Shown here: positions 32,918-42,172 of the stretch, piece by piece
Position numbering within the stretch: position 1 is the first letter of the stretch
Layout of the letters: the number at the start of each line of letters is the position of its first letter
Assembly (NCBI GenBank): GCA_938028745.1
Contig: CALIZL010000013.1
Location: 1 to 47,415, forward strand
Origin: an uncultured Prevotella sp.
GTDB lineage: Bacteria; Bacteroidota; Bacteroidia; Bacteroidales; Bacteroidaceae
Reading direction: 5' to 3'
DNA length: 47,415 nt
The notes under the pieces: model-generated
Databases searched by the model: none
What the model saw: the letters and a program-made list of their open reading frames with translations, nothing else
What the model was told of the DNA's origin: nothing
Program-made: the position numbers and the translations under genes

Positions 32918-33315
32918 AATATTACTGTAACTTTGTTAGTGGTGATCATCGCTGTATGCGTTTTGTAACATATTGATTTTCAAGTATAAAGTTGAAAAAT
33001 AATAGCGAGATTACCGACTTTTCAAGAGGCGTTGCTTATCCAGAACTGGCGCAAAGCTGTGGTTGTTATACGGAGGGTGTTGAGACACTAAGTTGGTACG
33101 TGTTCCTATTATAGTCCTATGGAGATAGGCAACGGCAATGAAACCTATCATCATATAGTCTGCTCACCGATATGTCAGAAGTTCAAGGTTACCGACACTC
33201 TTCACAGAAATGGTTTTAAGGGTAATATCTATGACATAGTTCCTATCCTGCTTATTCCTGCATTGCTAGCAGGCAGCCTTGTAGGGATCTGTGTTGTAGA
33301 AGTCATTTTTAATCT
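32918..33315. other. Gap with a doubtful small membrane ORF
   Basis: A plus-strand ORF at 33119-33373 (84 residues) has one strongly hydrophobic stretch (PILLIPALLAGSLVGICVVEVIF). It runs into the 3' end of the opposite ATPase gene and has no homology I recognise. TAACTTTG at 32928-32935 could be a plus-strand -7 element. Nothing else was seen. Confidence 0.25.
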
Positions 33316-34308
33316 TTATTGTCTATGTAAAATGGGCTTTATCTTATTTTTTACGGTGTTTACAAATTCCTGATCAGTAAATTTTCTTCTCACATAAGCA
33401 TCTATGATCAATCTGTTTAAATCTTTTCTGTCAAAGTCTGTTATTTGACCTTTGATTTTATCATAAAGGTTTTTAAAGCATTTTTTTGCACGTTCTCTGG
33501 GATTTTGAGCTTTCTCTTCCTTGTTTGCATCTTTGATAAAATTCCCTATATTAAACAACGTATCAGGATACTTATCTGTAAAAATCTTTTTGAACCATTC
33601 TATATCACTGGTAATTTCATTCCAGAAACCCAACTCTGGCGTTATTGATAAAAAATTAAAATTACTTTGATTCTCGTCAAAAAGTTTGTATTTTCTATTT
33701 TCAGCATCTGAACGATTCTTCTTTTTTCTTAACTCTTCAAATCTGTCTTTTACATCTTGGTCTAGAAAACTATGCACCTTTTTCCTTGAAAAGGGTTCTA
33801 CACCATAAAAATAGGTCATTAAACTTAAGACCTGCTCATATGGGCCAACAGGTATCACCTTAATGCAAATGTTCTTTAGGTACTTTTCTTGTTCACGAAG
33901 TTCTTCAAGTACTTTCGTTAGATACTCTTTGGCCATTATGTCTTCAACAAAGAAAAGGTAATCGGGATTATTATCAGACTCGATGGATAAATCTTTTAAA
34001 ACATATGCAGATTTTATATTATCAATCATAGTTATATGTCCTTCATCGTCTTTTTCTAGATATTGAATATTCTTAGCTCTTTTAATTAGAGTAGCAGAAT
34101 GGGTAGATATAATGATGACAATGTCTTTTTCTTCTGCTTTTTTTTCAAGGTAATTATAAAAAAGAACTTGTGCTATAGGATGTAAAGCTAATTCTATCTC
34201 ATCAATTAGTAGCATAGATTGCCTCGGAATGTCAGAAATATAATCTAACGCATTCAAGGCCATTCTCTCTCCTAAGCTAAAACTTAATTCAGAGTACCAT
34301 CTTCCCAA
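33316..34308 (-). CDS. AAA/OLD-like ATPase, C-terminal part (frameshifted from 34317-34841)
   Basis: The 330 residues from the first Met in this frame carry the second half of an ABC-type ATPase: signature-like SFSLGERMALNALDY, Walker B LLIDEIELALHP and the switch histidine in STHSATLI. A TOPRIM-like region follows (LFFVEDIMAKEYL..., IKVIPVGPYEQVLSL, FLDQD with D-x-D), as in OLD-family and PARIS-like ATPase-nucleases used in phage defence. The frame stays open upstream to the A6 tract at 34354-34349, where it joins the Walker A part by a -1 shift. The real product is therefore one protein of about 510 residues if the shift is bypassed, or two non-functional pieces. Confidence 0.65.
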   Translation of the reverse strand: MGRWYSELSFSLGERMALNALDYISDIPRQSMLLIDEIELALHPIAQVLFYNYLEKKAEEKDIVIIISTHSATLIKRAKNIQYLEKDDEGHITMIDNIKSAYVLKDLSIESDNNPDYLFFVEDIMAKEYLTKVLEELREQEKYLKNICIKVIPVGPYEQVLSLMTYFYGVEPFSRKKVHSFLDQDVKDRFEELRKKKNRSDAENRKYKLFDENQSNFNFLSITPELGFWNEITSDIEWFKKIFTDKYPDTLFNIGNFIKDANKEEKAQNPRERAKKCFKNLYDKIKGQITDFDRKDLNRLIIDAYVRRKFTDQEFVNTVKNKIKPILHRQ

Positions 34309-34316
34309 TAGGTTTC

Positions 34317-34841
34317 TCAGGACATAAAGTTTATTGTCCCTATGCAGCTTTTTTGGCGTCCTCTTTTATTTTTAACCTTTATATATTTCAATTGAGAAAA
34401 TCTATTCGTTCTAAAAATCTCATTTAAAGAATTGGTAATATCTTCAGGCACGTCATACTTTGTTTTGCCAAGATTAATTGTACTTTGTTGGTATAACCGC
34501 AAACCTGTTGCAGTCAAATAATAAGTTTGATGATATTTATACTTATTGATTAATTTACTTTGAGTTTTAGGAATTGGCACCCACCTCTTGTCTTTTCTTT
34601 GGTAAGTTACTGATAGACCACCTATGGTATATTCTACAGAGTGCTGCCCAGGTATTGTTTGCTCGGTACTAAAATCCTGAGCAAAGGCTTGATTGTTTCC
34701 CATTCGATTCAATGCTGACAAGAGGGTTGTTTTTCCTGTCCCGTTGGCACCTGTGAGTAAGTACACACCTGAAGAGGCTGGTAGACTGTAGGATAAGTCT
34801 ACAATACCCTTTATGTTTTTTATTTTGATAGAGTCTGACAT
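34317..34841 (-). CDS. AAA/OLD-like ATPase, N-terminal part (frameshifted)
   Basis: The 174 residues from the ATG at 34841 (MSDSIKIKNIKGIVDLSYSLP) carry the Walker A motif LLTGANGTGKTTLLSAL. The frame ends CIGTINFMS shortly after a run of six A (minus strand, 34354-34349; codons CAA AAA AGC). Slipping back one base there continues as KKLHRDNKLYVLRNLLGRWYSELSF into the part at 33316-34308. The ATG at 34841 is preferred to the ORF start at 34928 because a -7 element (TATCTTTG, 34863-34856) lies just before it. It could be a true frameshift mutation, a phase-variable tract, programmed -1 shifting or a sequencing error. Confidence 0.65.
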   Translation of the reverse strand: MSDSIKIKNIKGIVDLSYSLPASSGVYLLTGANGTGKTTLLSALNRMGNNQAFAQDFSTEQTIPGQHSVEYTIGGLSVTYQRKDKRWVPIPKTQSKLINKYKYHQTYYLTATGLRLYQQSTINLGKTKYDVPEDITNSLNEIFRTNRFSQLKYIKVKNKRGRQKSCIGTINFMS

Positions 34842-34855
34842 GAAAGTATTTTTTG

Positions 34856-34863
34856 CAAAGATA
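34856..34863 (-). promoter_or_regulatory. -7 element of the split ATPase gene
   Basis: Minus strand TATCTTTG ends 15 bases before the MSDSIK start codon, giving a very short leader. No clear -33 element was seen. Confidence 0.4.
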
Positions 34864-34928
34864 ATAAAATTTACGCACACTGCTTCATGAAATGTCTTTT
34901 GAGAATTTGAAGAATAATTACAAAACAC

Positions 34929-35368
34929 TTTCTTAGACAGGTTTATTCGCCAGTTCGGGATAAGAAAGTCTCTTGAAATTTGGTAACTCCGCTACTGTTT
35001 TGTGTATTCTACGGCAAAGAGTTTTCCGGCATGGGTATATCAAGCAAGATTTCTTTTAGAGCCTCTTGCTGCTCCATGCCGCTTCCTCGCACTTTCTCTC
35101 TCTCGCGGAAATTAGACAAGGTGTGTAACAACATTGAGGTTGTGGTTTGCTTCAGCTGGAACAACAATCGCTGTGGGCAAACTGCCAACTGCCGCCAAAA
35201 GCACACTCAAGCGAGAGGGGAGAGGGATAACCCTGATTATTGTAAGGTTGAGTTGGCAAATAAGGCGGGTTTACCGCATTTTTATTAAACAATGCAAAAA
35301 TATATGGCGTATTACGAAAAAACGTTGTACCTTTAACCCTGTATTTTCCTAAACTTCTTATTAATGCG
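34929..35368. other. Gap before the glycan cluster
   Basis: No supported gene. A minus-strand ORF at 35009-35206 ends with a protein-like tail (EQQEALKEILLDIPMPENSLP), but its start is not convincing; it may be a remnant. CAAAAATA at 35295-35302 is a minus-strand -7 match. TACCTTTA near 35326 is an imperfect plus-strand one for the fucosidase gene. Confidence 0.35.
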
Positions 35369-37231
35369 ATGAGAATAAACAAATTTACCGCCTTAGCTGT
35401 GGCTCTGGCGATGACTATGGGAGCTAACGCACAACGTAAAGTAACTGCGCCAGCACCTTGTGGACCACTGCCTAACGCCAATCAACTGCGTTGGCATCAA
35501 TTAGAGACTTATGCTTTCTTGCACTACTCGCTCAATACCTACACCGACCAGGAGTGGGGATTTGGCGATGAAGACCCTATGCTGTTTAATCCCACCAACC
35601 TAGACGCACGTCAATGGGCGCGAACATGCAAAGAGGCAGGCATGAAAGGTATCATACTTACAGCCAAACACCATTGCGGCTTTTGCCTATGGCCATCTAA
35701 ATACACCGAGTTCTCGGTGAAAAACGCGCCGTGGAAAAACGGAAAGGGCGACGTGGTGCGCGAACTGGCCGATGCTTGTAAGGAGTATGGGCTGAAATTT
35801 GCCGTGTATCTGTCGCCTTGGGATCGTAACCACGCCGAGTATGCACGCCCCGAGTACGTTACTTATTTCCGTAATCAGCTTGAAGAGTTGCTTACGCAAT
35901 ATGGCGAAATGTTTGAAGTGTGGTTCGACGGAGCTAATGGCGGCACGGGATATTACGGCGGAGCAAACGAGGAACGCAAGATAGACGGCGCCACATATTA
36001 TGATTGGCCCAAAACGTTTGAGATGATACACAAATGGCAACCCAAACTGGCCATCTGGGGCGACCGTGCTGAACTGCGATGGATTGGTACGGAGAAGGGT
36101 TACGCCGGATTGACAAACTGGTGTACGATAGACTACGTTTTCAATACGCCACAAGACACTTTGATGCACGGACAGGAGAATGGTAAGCATTGGTCGCCAG
36201 GCGAGTGCGACACGTCTATACGTCCAGGATGGTTCTATCACGAAAACGAAGATTCGAAGGTAAAGAGTCTTCGCAAGTTGGTAGACACCTATTACGAGTC
36301 GGTTGGTCGTAATGCGTCGTTGCTGCTCAACTTCCCCATCACGCACGAAGGGCGCATTCATCCCATCGATTCGGCTCATGCCGTGGCTATGGCGCGCGTT
36401 ATCAAAGCCGAACTGGCTAACAACTTGGTGCGCCAAGCCAGCGTAACGGCATCGCAAGTGCGCGGAGGCAGTGCCAAGTATGGCGCACAAAAGGCCGTAG
36501 ACACCAGCACCGAAACCTATTGGGCCACCAACGATGGCGTTACGCGGGCATCGCTAACGCTTAGCTTTAAACGCCCAACAGCAATAAATCGCTTTATGGC
36601 GCAAGAGTATATCGCACTGGGTCAGCGCGTGAAGAGTTTCTCGCTCGAAGCGTTGGTGAACGGAAAATGGGTGCAGCTGCGCGACGAACGCGCGCCCGAA
36701 GGCACAACGGGACTAACCACCATTGGCTATAAGCGCATCGTTTGTTTCCCCACGGTAAAGGCAACACGCCTGCGTTTCACCATCAATAGCGCAAAGGCTT
36801 GTCCGCTGATAAGCAACATTGGCGTGTATTGTGCACCCGCATTGCCCGAAGATGCCGTGCAATTGCCTGCCTCGGTGCTTGCACAGGCTAACGAAAAGCA
36901 GGAAGAACCCGAACGCCTCCTTATTTCTGTGGGCTATGATAGCCCGCGAGAGCTGCTCATTGACGTGCAAGAAAAGCGCGTATGCCATAGTCTTACCTAT
37001 GTTCCCAGGGAGGATACGAAATACGGATTGGTGCTTAACTATGAGATATATGCATCGGACGACCTCGTAACATGGAAACGTTGGCTGGGCGGAGAATTCT
37101 CGAACATCGAGAATAACCCCGTACCCCAGACCGTGAAGTTGCCTGCAATACCCACACGTTACCTTAAACTGGTGGCCACAAGGCTGGCACAAGGTGAGAA
37201 TATGGCAAGGAGAGATTTAATTGTGAGGTAA
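35369..37231 (+). CDS. Exported alpha-L-fucosidase, GH29
   Basis: Removes fucose from host-type glycans. The 620-residue product has a signal peptide (MRINKFTALAVALAMTMGANAQ). The GH29 barrel (about 35-345) has AKHHCGFCLWPS, KFAVYLSPWDRN and the nucleophile motif FEVWFDGANGG. An F5/8-type-C/CBM32-like beta-sandwich follows (about 355-475, ASVTASQVRGGSAKYGAQKAVDTSTETYWATNDG), then a second C-terminal beta domain (about 500-620). Subfamily and linkage are not certain. It is first gene of a plus-strand glycosidase run with an MFS transporter, GH130, two GH20 and GH33. Confidence 0.92.
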   Translation: MRINKFTALAVALAMTMGANAQRKVTAPAPCGPLPNANQLRWHQLETYAFLHYSLNTYTDQEWGFGDEDPMLFNPTNLDARQWARTCKEAGMKGIILTAKHHCGFCLWPSKYTEFSVKNAPWKNGKGDVVRELADACKEYGLKFAVYLSPWDRNHAEYARPEYVTYFRNQLEELLTQYGEMFEVWFDGANGGTGYYGGANEERKIDGATYYDWPKTFEMIHKWQPKLAIWGDRAELRWIGTEKGYAGLTNWCTIDYVFNTPQDTLMHGQENGKHWSPGECDTSIRPGWFYHENEDSKVKSLRKLVDTYYESVGRNASLLLNFPITHEGRIHPIDSAHAVAMARVIKAELANNLVRQASVTASQVRGGSAKYGAQKAVDTSTETYWATNDGVTRASLTLSFKRPTAINRFMAQEYIALGQRVKSFSLEALVNGKWVQLRDERAPEGTTGLTTIGYKRIVCFPTVKATRLRFTINSAKACPLISNIGVYCAPALPEDAVQLPASVLAQANEKQEEPERLLISVGYDSPRELLIDVQEKRVCHSLTYVPREDTKYGLVLNYEIYASDDLVTWKRWLGGEFSNIENNPVPQTVKLPAIPTRYLKLVATRLAQGENMARRDLIVR

Positions 37232-37381
37232 ATATAAGTAGTAAAGGAGTAAGTAGTAAAAGGAGTAAGTTCGAGGAGTAAAGGAGTTATGGAGTAAAGG
37301 AGTTAAGCCGTATGCTTGGTTGCAGAGCGGTAGACATCCTTGTTAACTCGTCAACTTGTCAACTTGTCAACTAACAAAAGC

Positions 37382-37617
37382 GGCCTCACCCCCAACCCCT
37401 CTCCAAGGGGAGAGGGGCGTAATATGTAATGCTACAACAAGGCTAACTAACGCAACGACGAATGTTTTAACAAAGCCACAAAGACAACAACGAATGGCTT
37501 AACAAAGCCATAAGGCCGACAACGAATGTCTTAACAAAGTAAATATAAAAGCAACAGCTCAATCCAATAAGGCATACCACTCCCCTCTCCCCTTGGAGAG
37601 GGGTTGGGGGTGAGGCC
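37382..37617. mobile_element. MITE-like element with 36-bp perfect inverted ends
   Basis: Positions 37382-37417 and 37582-37617 are perfect inverted copies (outer GGCCTCACCCCCAACC, inner self-complementary CCCCTCTCCAAGGGGAGAGG). Between them lie three degenerate tandem units of the form ACAACGAATGGCTTAACAAAG. No ORF is present. The end sequence is of a kind often seen dispersed in bacterial genomes. Located between the fucosidase and transporter genes, flanked by GGAGTAAAGG and AACTTGTC microrepeats at 37235-37375. Confidence 0.7.
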
Positions 37618-37667
37618 AGTTGGGCCAGTTAGGAGCTATGAGTAAGACTCCTTAATTAAATAAGAAC

Positions 37668-38999
37668 ATGCAACAAACAAATTCAATAAACAGCTCTAAC
37701 AGGAGAAACCCCATCGCATGGGTGCCTTCCGTCTACTTTGCCATGGGACTTCCATTTGTGGTTCTCAACATGGTGGCGGTGTTAATGTTCAAAGGTTTGG
37801 GCGTGAGCGACAGCAAAATAACCTTTTGGACCTCGCTCATCATGATGCCTTGGACCTTCAAATTCTTGTGGAGTCCGTTCTTGGAGCTATATCGCACCAA
37901 GAAATTCTTTGTCGTAACCACCCAGTTGGTTACGGGTGCGGGGTTCGCTCTCGTGGGGTTGGCGCTCCAATTGCCCCACTATTTCACCGTGTGTATAGCC
38001 TTGATGGCCATTATCGCGTTTAGCGGAGCCACCCACGACATCGCTACAGACGGCGTTTACATGGCCGAATTGAGCAAGGAAGACCAAGCGCGCTTTATCG
38101 GTTGGCAAGGCGCTTTCTACAATATAGCTAAGATCGTGGCCTCTGGCGGACTGGTTTGGCTGGCCGGTTGGCTGCTGAAACACTACGGCGGCGTTAAAGG
38201 TGCGCCAGAGTCGGTGATGCATTCGGCTGCCGTACAAGCATGGATGGTGGTGATGATTGCTTTGGGCGTGCTGATGTTTCTATTGGGATTGTACCACACG
38301 CGCATGCTGCCCCAAGGCGGAACACGCACGGAGAAACGTATGACGGCGACCGAAACCTTCAAAGAACTGGTGCGCGTGCTGAGCGATTTCTTCACCAAAC
38401 GCCACATCGTTTACTACATCTTCTTCATTATTCTCTATCGTTTTGCCGAGGGATTTGTGATGAAGGTGGTGCCGCTCTTCCTCAAAGCAGGGCGCGAAGT
38501 GGGCGGATTAGGACTTAGCGAAGAAGAAATAGGACTGTTTTACGGCACGTTTGGCGCGGCCGCCTTCGTGCTTGGGTCGATATTGGCGGGCTATTACATC
38601 TCGCACTTCGGACTTAAACGCACGCTGTTCTCGCTGTGTTGCGTGTTCAACTTACCCTTCGTGGCCTACACGTTGCTGTCGTGGTACCAACCCGAAAACG
38701 GCTTACTCATTGGCGGAGCGATAACGCTTGAATACTTCGGCTATGGCTTTGGGTTCGTGGGACTAACCCTTTTCATGATGCAACAGATAGCCCCCGGCAA
38801 ACACCAAATGGCACATTACGCCTTTGCATCGGGCATTATGAACCTCGGTGTGATGTTGCCTGGCATGGCTAGTGGGTTCTTCAGCGACTGGTTGGGCTAC
38901 AAACATTTCTTCATTTTCACCCTCGTGGCCACCATTCCCGCATTCCTCATCACCTATTTCGTGCCGTTTACGTACGAGGATAAGCCTAAGGAAAGGTGA
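37668..38999 (+). CDS. MFS transporter, AmpG-like, probable glycan importer
   Basis: A 443-residue inner-membrane protein with about twelve membrane helices, related to the AmpG/PAT branch of the major facilitator superfamily. Motifs include the short conserved N-terminal pattern WVPSVYFAMGLPFVVLN, MPWTFKFLWSPFLE in the first cytoplasmic region and THDIATDGVYMAEL. AmpG relatives import muropeptides or small sugars. Because the next gene encodes a GH130 phosphorylase without signal peptide, import of a small N-glycan product such as Man-beta-1,4-GlcNAc is inferred. A microrepeat block (38992-39100) separates it from GH130. Confidence 0.8.
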   Translation: MQQTNSINSSNRRNPIAWVPSVYFAMGLPFVVLNMVAVLMFKGLGVSDSKITFWTSLIMMPWTFKFLWSPFLELYRTKKFFVVTTQLVTGAGFALVGLALQLPHYFTVCIALMAIIAFSGATHDIATDGVYMAELSKEDQARFIGWQGAFYNIAKIVASGGLVWLAGWLLKHYGGVKGAPESVMHSAAVQAWMVVMIALGVLMFLLGLYHTRMLPQGGTRTEKRMTATETFKELVRVLSDFFTKRHIVYYIFFIILYRFAEGFVMKVVPLFLKAGREVGGLGLSEEEIGLFYGTFGAAAFVLGSILAGYYISHFGLKRTLFSLCCVFNLPFVAYTLLSWYQPENGLLIGGAITLEYFGYGFGFVGLTLFMMQQIAPGKHQMAHYAFASGIMNLGVMLPGMASGFFSDWLGYKHFFIFTLVATIPAFLITYFVPFTYEDKPKER

Positions 39000-39100
39000 A
39001 AGGGTGAAAAGGTGGAAGGGTGAAAAAATGGCTAACGCCCACCAACTCGTCAACTTGTTTACTTGTCCACTTGTCCACTTGCCAATTCGTCAACTAAATA
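38992..39100. repeat. Microrepeats between transporter and GH130
   Basis: GGTGAAAAGGTGGAAGGG units that begin inside the last codons of the transporter gene, then AACTTGTTTACTTGTCCACTTG units. Confidence 0.65.
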
Positions 39101-39175
39101 AAAAACCATAATTCCCAAGTCCTTTTGCCGCGCCGCAGCCACAAGTCAAGGCGCGAAGAGAGGCGTTATAAAGAT

Positions 39176-40150
39176 ATGAAAGAACTAAAAGACATCATGC
39201 CCTGGGAGGAACGTCCCGCAGGTTGCCCCGATGTAATGTGGCGTTATTCAAAGAATCCCGTTATCGGACGTTACCACATCCCCACATCAAACAGCATTTT
39301 CAACAGTGCCGTAGTACCCTTTGAAGATGGTTTCGCAGGCGTTTTTCGTTGCGACAACAAGGCCGTGCAGATGAATATCTTTGCCGGATTCAGTAAGGAT
39401 GGCATCAACTGGGACATCAATCACGAACCTATCGTGTTCGAGGCAGGCAATACTCAGATGATAGAATCGGAGTATAAGTACGACCCGCGCGTAACTTGGA
39501 TAGACGACCGCTATTGGATTACATGGTGCAACGGCTATCATGGTCCTACAATCGGCATCGCCTACACCTTCGACTTCAAGCGTTTCTACCAATGCGAAAA
39601 CGCCTTCTTGCCTTTCAATCGCAATGGCGTGCTCTTCCCACAGAAGATAAACGGCAAGTTCGCCATGCTTTCGCGCCCCAGCGACAACGGTCATACGCCC
39701 TTCGGCGACATATATCTAAGCTATAGCCCTGATATGAAATACTGGGGCGAACATCGCTGCGTGATGAAGGTAACGCCTTTCCCCGAGAGCGCATGGCAAT
39801 GCACTAAGATTGGTGCAGGCTCTGTTCCGTTCCTTACTGATGAGGGTTGGCTGATGTTTTACCACGGCGTTATCACCACATGCAATGGCTTCCGCTATTC
39901 GATGGGTGCCGTATTGCTCGATAAAGATAATCCCGAACGCGTGCTTTATCGCACTCGTCCTTATCTGCTTGCGCCTGCTGCTCCCTACGAATTGCAAGGC
40001 GATGTGCCCAACGTTGTGTTCCCCTGCGCTGCTCTTAGCGACGGCGAACGCGTAGCTGTGTACTACGGAGCCGCTGATACAGTGGTGGGAATGGCCTTTG
40101 GGTACGTAAAAGAGATTATCGAATTTGTGAAGAATAACTCAATTGTGTAA
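39176..40150 (+). CDS. GH130 beta-mannoside phosphorylase, probably acting on Man-GlcNAc
   Basis: Phosphorolyses beta-1,4-mannosyl bonds to mannose 1-phosphate; close relatives act on beta-1,4-mannosyl-N-acetylglucosamine from the N-glycan core. The 324-residue product lacks a signal peptide, so it is cytoplasmic. It shows the five-bladed propeller family hallmarks: PTSNSIFNSAVVPF, GFAGVFRCD, YDPRVTWIDDRYWITWCNGYHGPTIG, NRNGVLFPQKINGKFAMLSRPSDNGHTPFGDI and AWQCTKIGAG. The ATG at 39176 (MKELKDIMPWEERP) is chosen, because the 17 residues before it are not family-like. Likely coupled to the MFS importer upstream and the GH20 enzymes downstream. Confidence 0.9.
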   Translation: MKELKDIMPWEERPAGCPDVMWRYSKNPVIGRYHIPTSNSIFNSAVVPFEDGFAGVFRCDNKAVQMNIFAGFSKDGINWDINHEPIVFEAGNTQMIESEYKYDPRVTWIDDRYWITWCNGYHGPTIGIAYTFDFKRFYQCENAFLPFNRNGVLFPQKINGKFAMLSRPSDNGHTPFGDIYLSYSPDMKYWGEHRCVMKVTPFPESAWQCTKIGAGSVPFLTDEGWLMFYHGVITTCNGFRYSMGAVLLDKDNPERVLYRTRPYLLAPAAPYELQGDVPNVVFPCAALSDGERVAVYYGAADTVVGMAFGYVKEIIEFVKNNSIV

Positions 40151-40400
40151 GGAGTAAAGGAGTAAGTAGTAAAGTAGTAAGGAGTTGTTTTTGAGGAGTT
40201 AAGCCGTATGCGTTGTTGCAGAGGGGCGAACTTTCTCGTAAACTCACTAACTCATCAGCTTATTAATTTATAAACTGAGAAACTTATCAACTTATAAACT
40301 CAATAACTCACCACCTCATCACCTCATAAACTCACCAACTCACCACTTCATCAGCTTATAAACTCAATAACTCACCAACTCAATAACTCATAAACTAAAA
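40150..40400. repeat. Microrepeat-filled gap before the first GH20 gene
   Basis: GGAGTAAAGGAGTAAGTAG units (40151-40205) are followed by AACTCATAA/AACTCACC units (about 40242-40398). No gene was seen. Confidence 0.7.
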
Positions 40401-40405
40401 TAGAA

Positions 40406-42034
40406 ATGAAACGTCTTCTATTAGCCGCAGCATTAGGTTTCTCGATGCTAAGCGCCCATGCAGCCGACGCCAACTACAATGTTGTGCCGCTGCCAAAGAG
40501 CGTTGTGATGGCCAAAGGCAAGCCCTTTAACCTCACAAGTGCAACAACCATCGTGTACGAAGGTACTAATCCCGAGATGAAACGCAACGCGCGGTTCCTC
40601 TCCGAGTACATCCAGCAAGTTTCGGGCATACGTACCAGCTTGCTAGACAAGCGCGATAAGAACGCTGCTGCCATCGTTCTAACCATCGATCCCAAGGTAA
40701 CGGGTGCCGAGGCCTATCGCCTTACTGTCAACAACAAGCAGGTAACAATCGCCGCAAGCACGCCGGCGGGCGTGTTCTATGGCATTCAGACACTGCGCAA
40801 GTCGTTGCCCGTGCAAACCAATGGGGCCGACGTAACCCTGCCTGCCGTGACAGTTGCCGACGAACCACGCTTTGGTTATCGCGGTATGATGCTCGATTGC
40901 GCACGCCATTTCTTCCCCCTAAGCTTTGTTAAGAAGTTTATCGACATCTTGGCTTTGCACAATATGAACGTCTTTCACTGGCACCTAACCGAAGACCAAG
41001 GCTGGCGTTTGGAGATAAAGAGTCATCCCGAGCTCACAGCTAAGTCGTCGATGCGTTCGGGAACGGTTATCGGTCACAACGCAATGGTAGACGATAGCAT
41101 CCCTCACGGCGGTTTCTACACACAACAAGAGGCGCGCGAGATAGTGGAATATGCACGCCAACGCCACATCACCGTTATCCCCGAGATAGACATGCCGGGT
41201 CACATGTTGGCCGCATTGGCTGCTTATCCCGAACTGGGATGTTCGGGCGGACCCTACGAAGTGGGGCATCGCTGGGGCGTATATAAAGATGTGTTGTGCC
41301 TTGGAAAGGAAAGCACGTACAAGTTTGTGCAAGATGTAGTGGACGAAGTGGTGGACATCTTCCCCGCAAAATACTTCCATATCGGTGGCGACGAAACGCC
41401 AACCATCATGTGGGAGAAGTGTCCTAAGTGCCTACAAAAGGCAAAAGACGAGAACACCGACATCAAACACCTGCAACAGTACTTCACCAATAGGATTGAA
41501 AAGTACCTTAACAGCAAGGGAAAGAGCATCATCGGATGGGACGAAATCTTAGAAGGCAAAATCAACCAAAGCGCTACCATCATGGCTTGGCGTGGCGAAA
41601 AGAACGGGTTTGATGGCGCCATAAAGGGGCACGACGTTGTGATGACACCCAGTTCGCACGTTTATTTCGACCATTATCAGGCCGAAGACCACGCGCACGA
41701 GCCTGATGCCATCGGTGGTTTCTCGCCTGTTGAGAAGGTTTATTCTTACGAACCAATACCCGAAAGCCTTCCTGCCGATGCCAAAAAGCGTATCTTTGGT
41801 GTGCAGGCTAACCTCTGGACCGAGTACATTCCTTACACCACGCAGGCCGAATACATGATTATGCCACGTATGGCGGCCTTGGCCGAGGTGCAATGGACGC
41901 CCGCTGCGAAGAAGAATTTCGATGATTTCAGCAAGCGCGCGCACCGTCTTAGCGACCTTTACGACCGCTATGGCTATCAGTATGCACGCCATTTGTGGAA
42001 AGACAAAGCCATACCCACCTCTGCTGTGTGGTAA
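40406..42034 (+). CDS. Exported beta-N-acetylhexosaminidase, GH20 (first)
   Basis: Cleaves terminal beta-linked GlcNAc or GalNAc by substrate-assisted catalysis. The 542-residue product has a signal peptide (MKRLLLAAALGFSMLSAHAA), an N-terminal GH20b domain (about 25-150) and the GH20 barrel (about 155-500) with the motifs RGMMLDCARHFFP, FHWHLTEDQGWRLEIK, IPEIDMPGHM and the catalytic Asp-Glu pair in HIGGDETP. It then ends after the barrel without an extra sugar-binding domain. A terminator follows at 42048-42105. Confidence 0.93.
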   Translation: MKRLLLAAALGFSMLSAHAADANYNVVPLPKSVVMAKGKPFNLTSATTIVYEGTNPEMKRNARFLSEYIQQVSGIRTSLLDKRDKNAAAIVLTIDPKVTGAEAYRLTVNNKQVTIAASTPAGVFYGIQTLRKSLPVQTNGADVTLPAVTVADEPRFGYRGMMLDCARHFFPLSFVKKFIDILALHNMNVFHWHLTEDQGWRLEIKSHPELTAKSSMRSGTVIGHNAMVDDSIPHGGFYTQQEAREIVEYARQRHITVIPEIDMPGHMLAALAAYPELGCSGGPYEVGHRWGVYKDVLCLGKESTYKFVQDVVDEVVDIFPAKYFHIGGDETPTIMWEKCPKCLQKAKDENTDIKHLQQYFTNRIEKYLNSKGKSIIGWDEILEGKINQSATIMAWRGEKNGFDGAIKGHDVVMTPSSHVYFDHYQAEDHAHEPDAIGGFSPVEKVYSYEPIPESLPADAKKRIFGVQANLWTEYIPYTTQAEYMIMPRMAALAEVQWTPAAKKNFDDFSKRAHRLSDLYDRYGYQYARHLWKDKAIPTSAVW

Positions 42035-42047
42035 ATAACGTACCGCT

Positions 42048-42105
42048 GGCAGCCATTTCGCCATAAGCCCTAACTATGGGTTGTGGCGAGGTGGCTGCCT
42101 CTTTT
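42048..42105 (+). terminator. Terminator between the two GH20 genes
   Basis: GGCAGCCA (42048-42055) pairs with TGGCTGCC (42092-42099); the long intervening loop can pair partly (CATAAGCCC/GGGTTGTGG). TCTTTT follows. It suggests that the second GH20 gene has its own promoter. Confidence 0.6.
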
Positions 42106-42172
42106 CGTTATCAATACCACCCCTCTTTATATATAAAGGTATATCTCACATCTTCTTAATAGTATCCAACAC

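Noticed and set aside
33119..33373. 84-residue plus-strand ORF with one hydrophobic segment
   Set aside because: It overlaps the ATPase gene end, has no homology or good promoter; kept only as a remark in the gap entry.
35009..35206. 65-residue minus-strand ORF before the fucosidase
   Set aside because: The C-terminal tail looks protein-like, but the N-terminus does not and no start or family can be supported.
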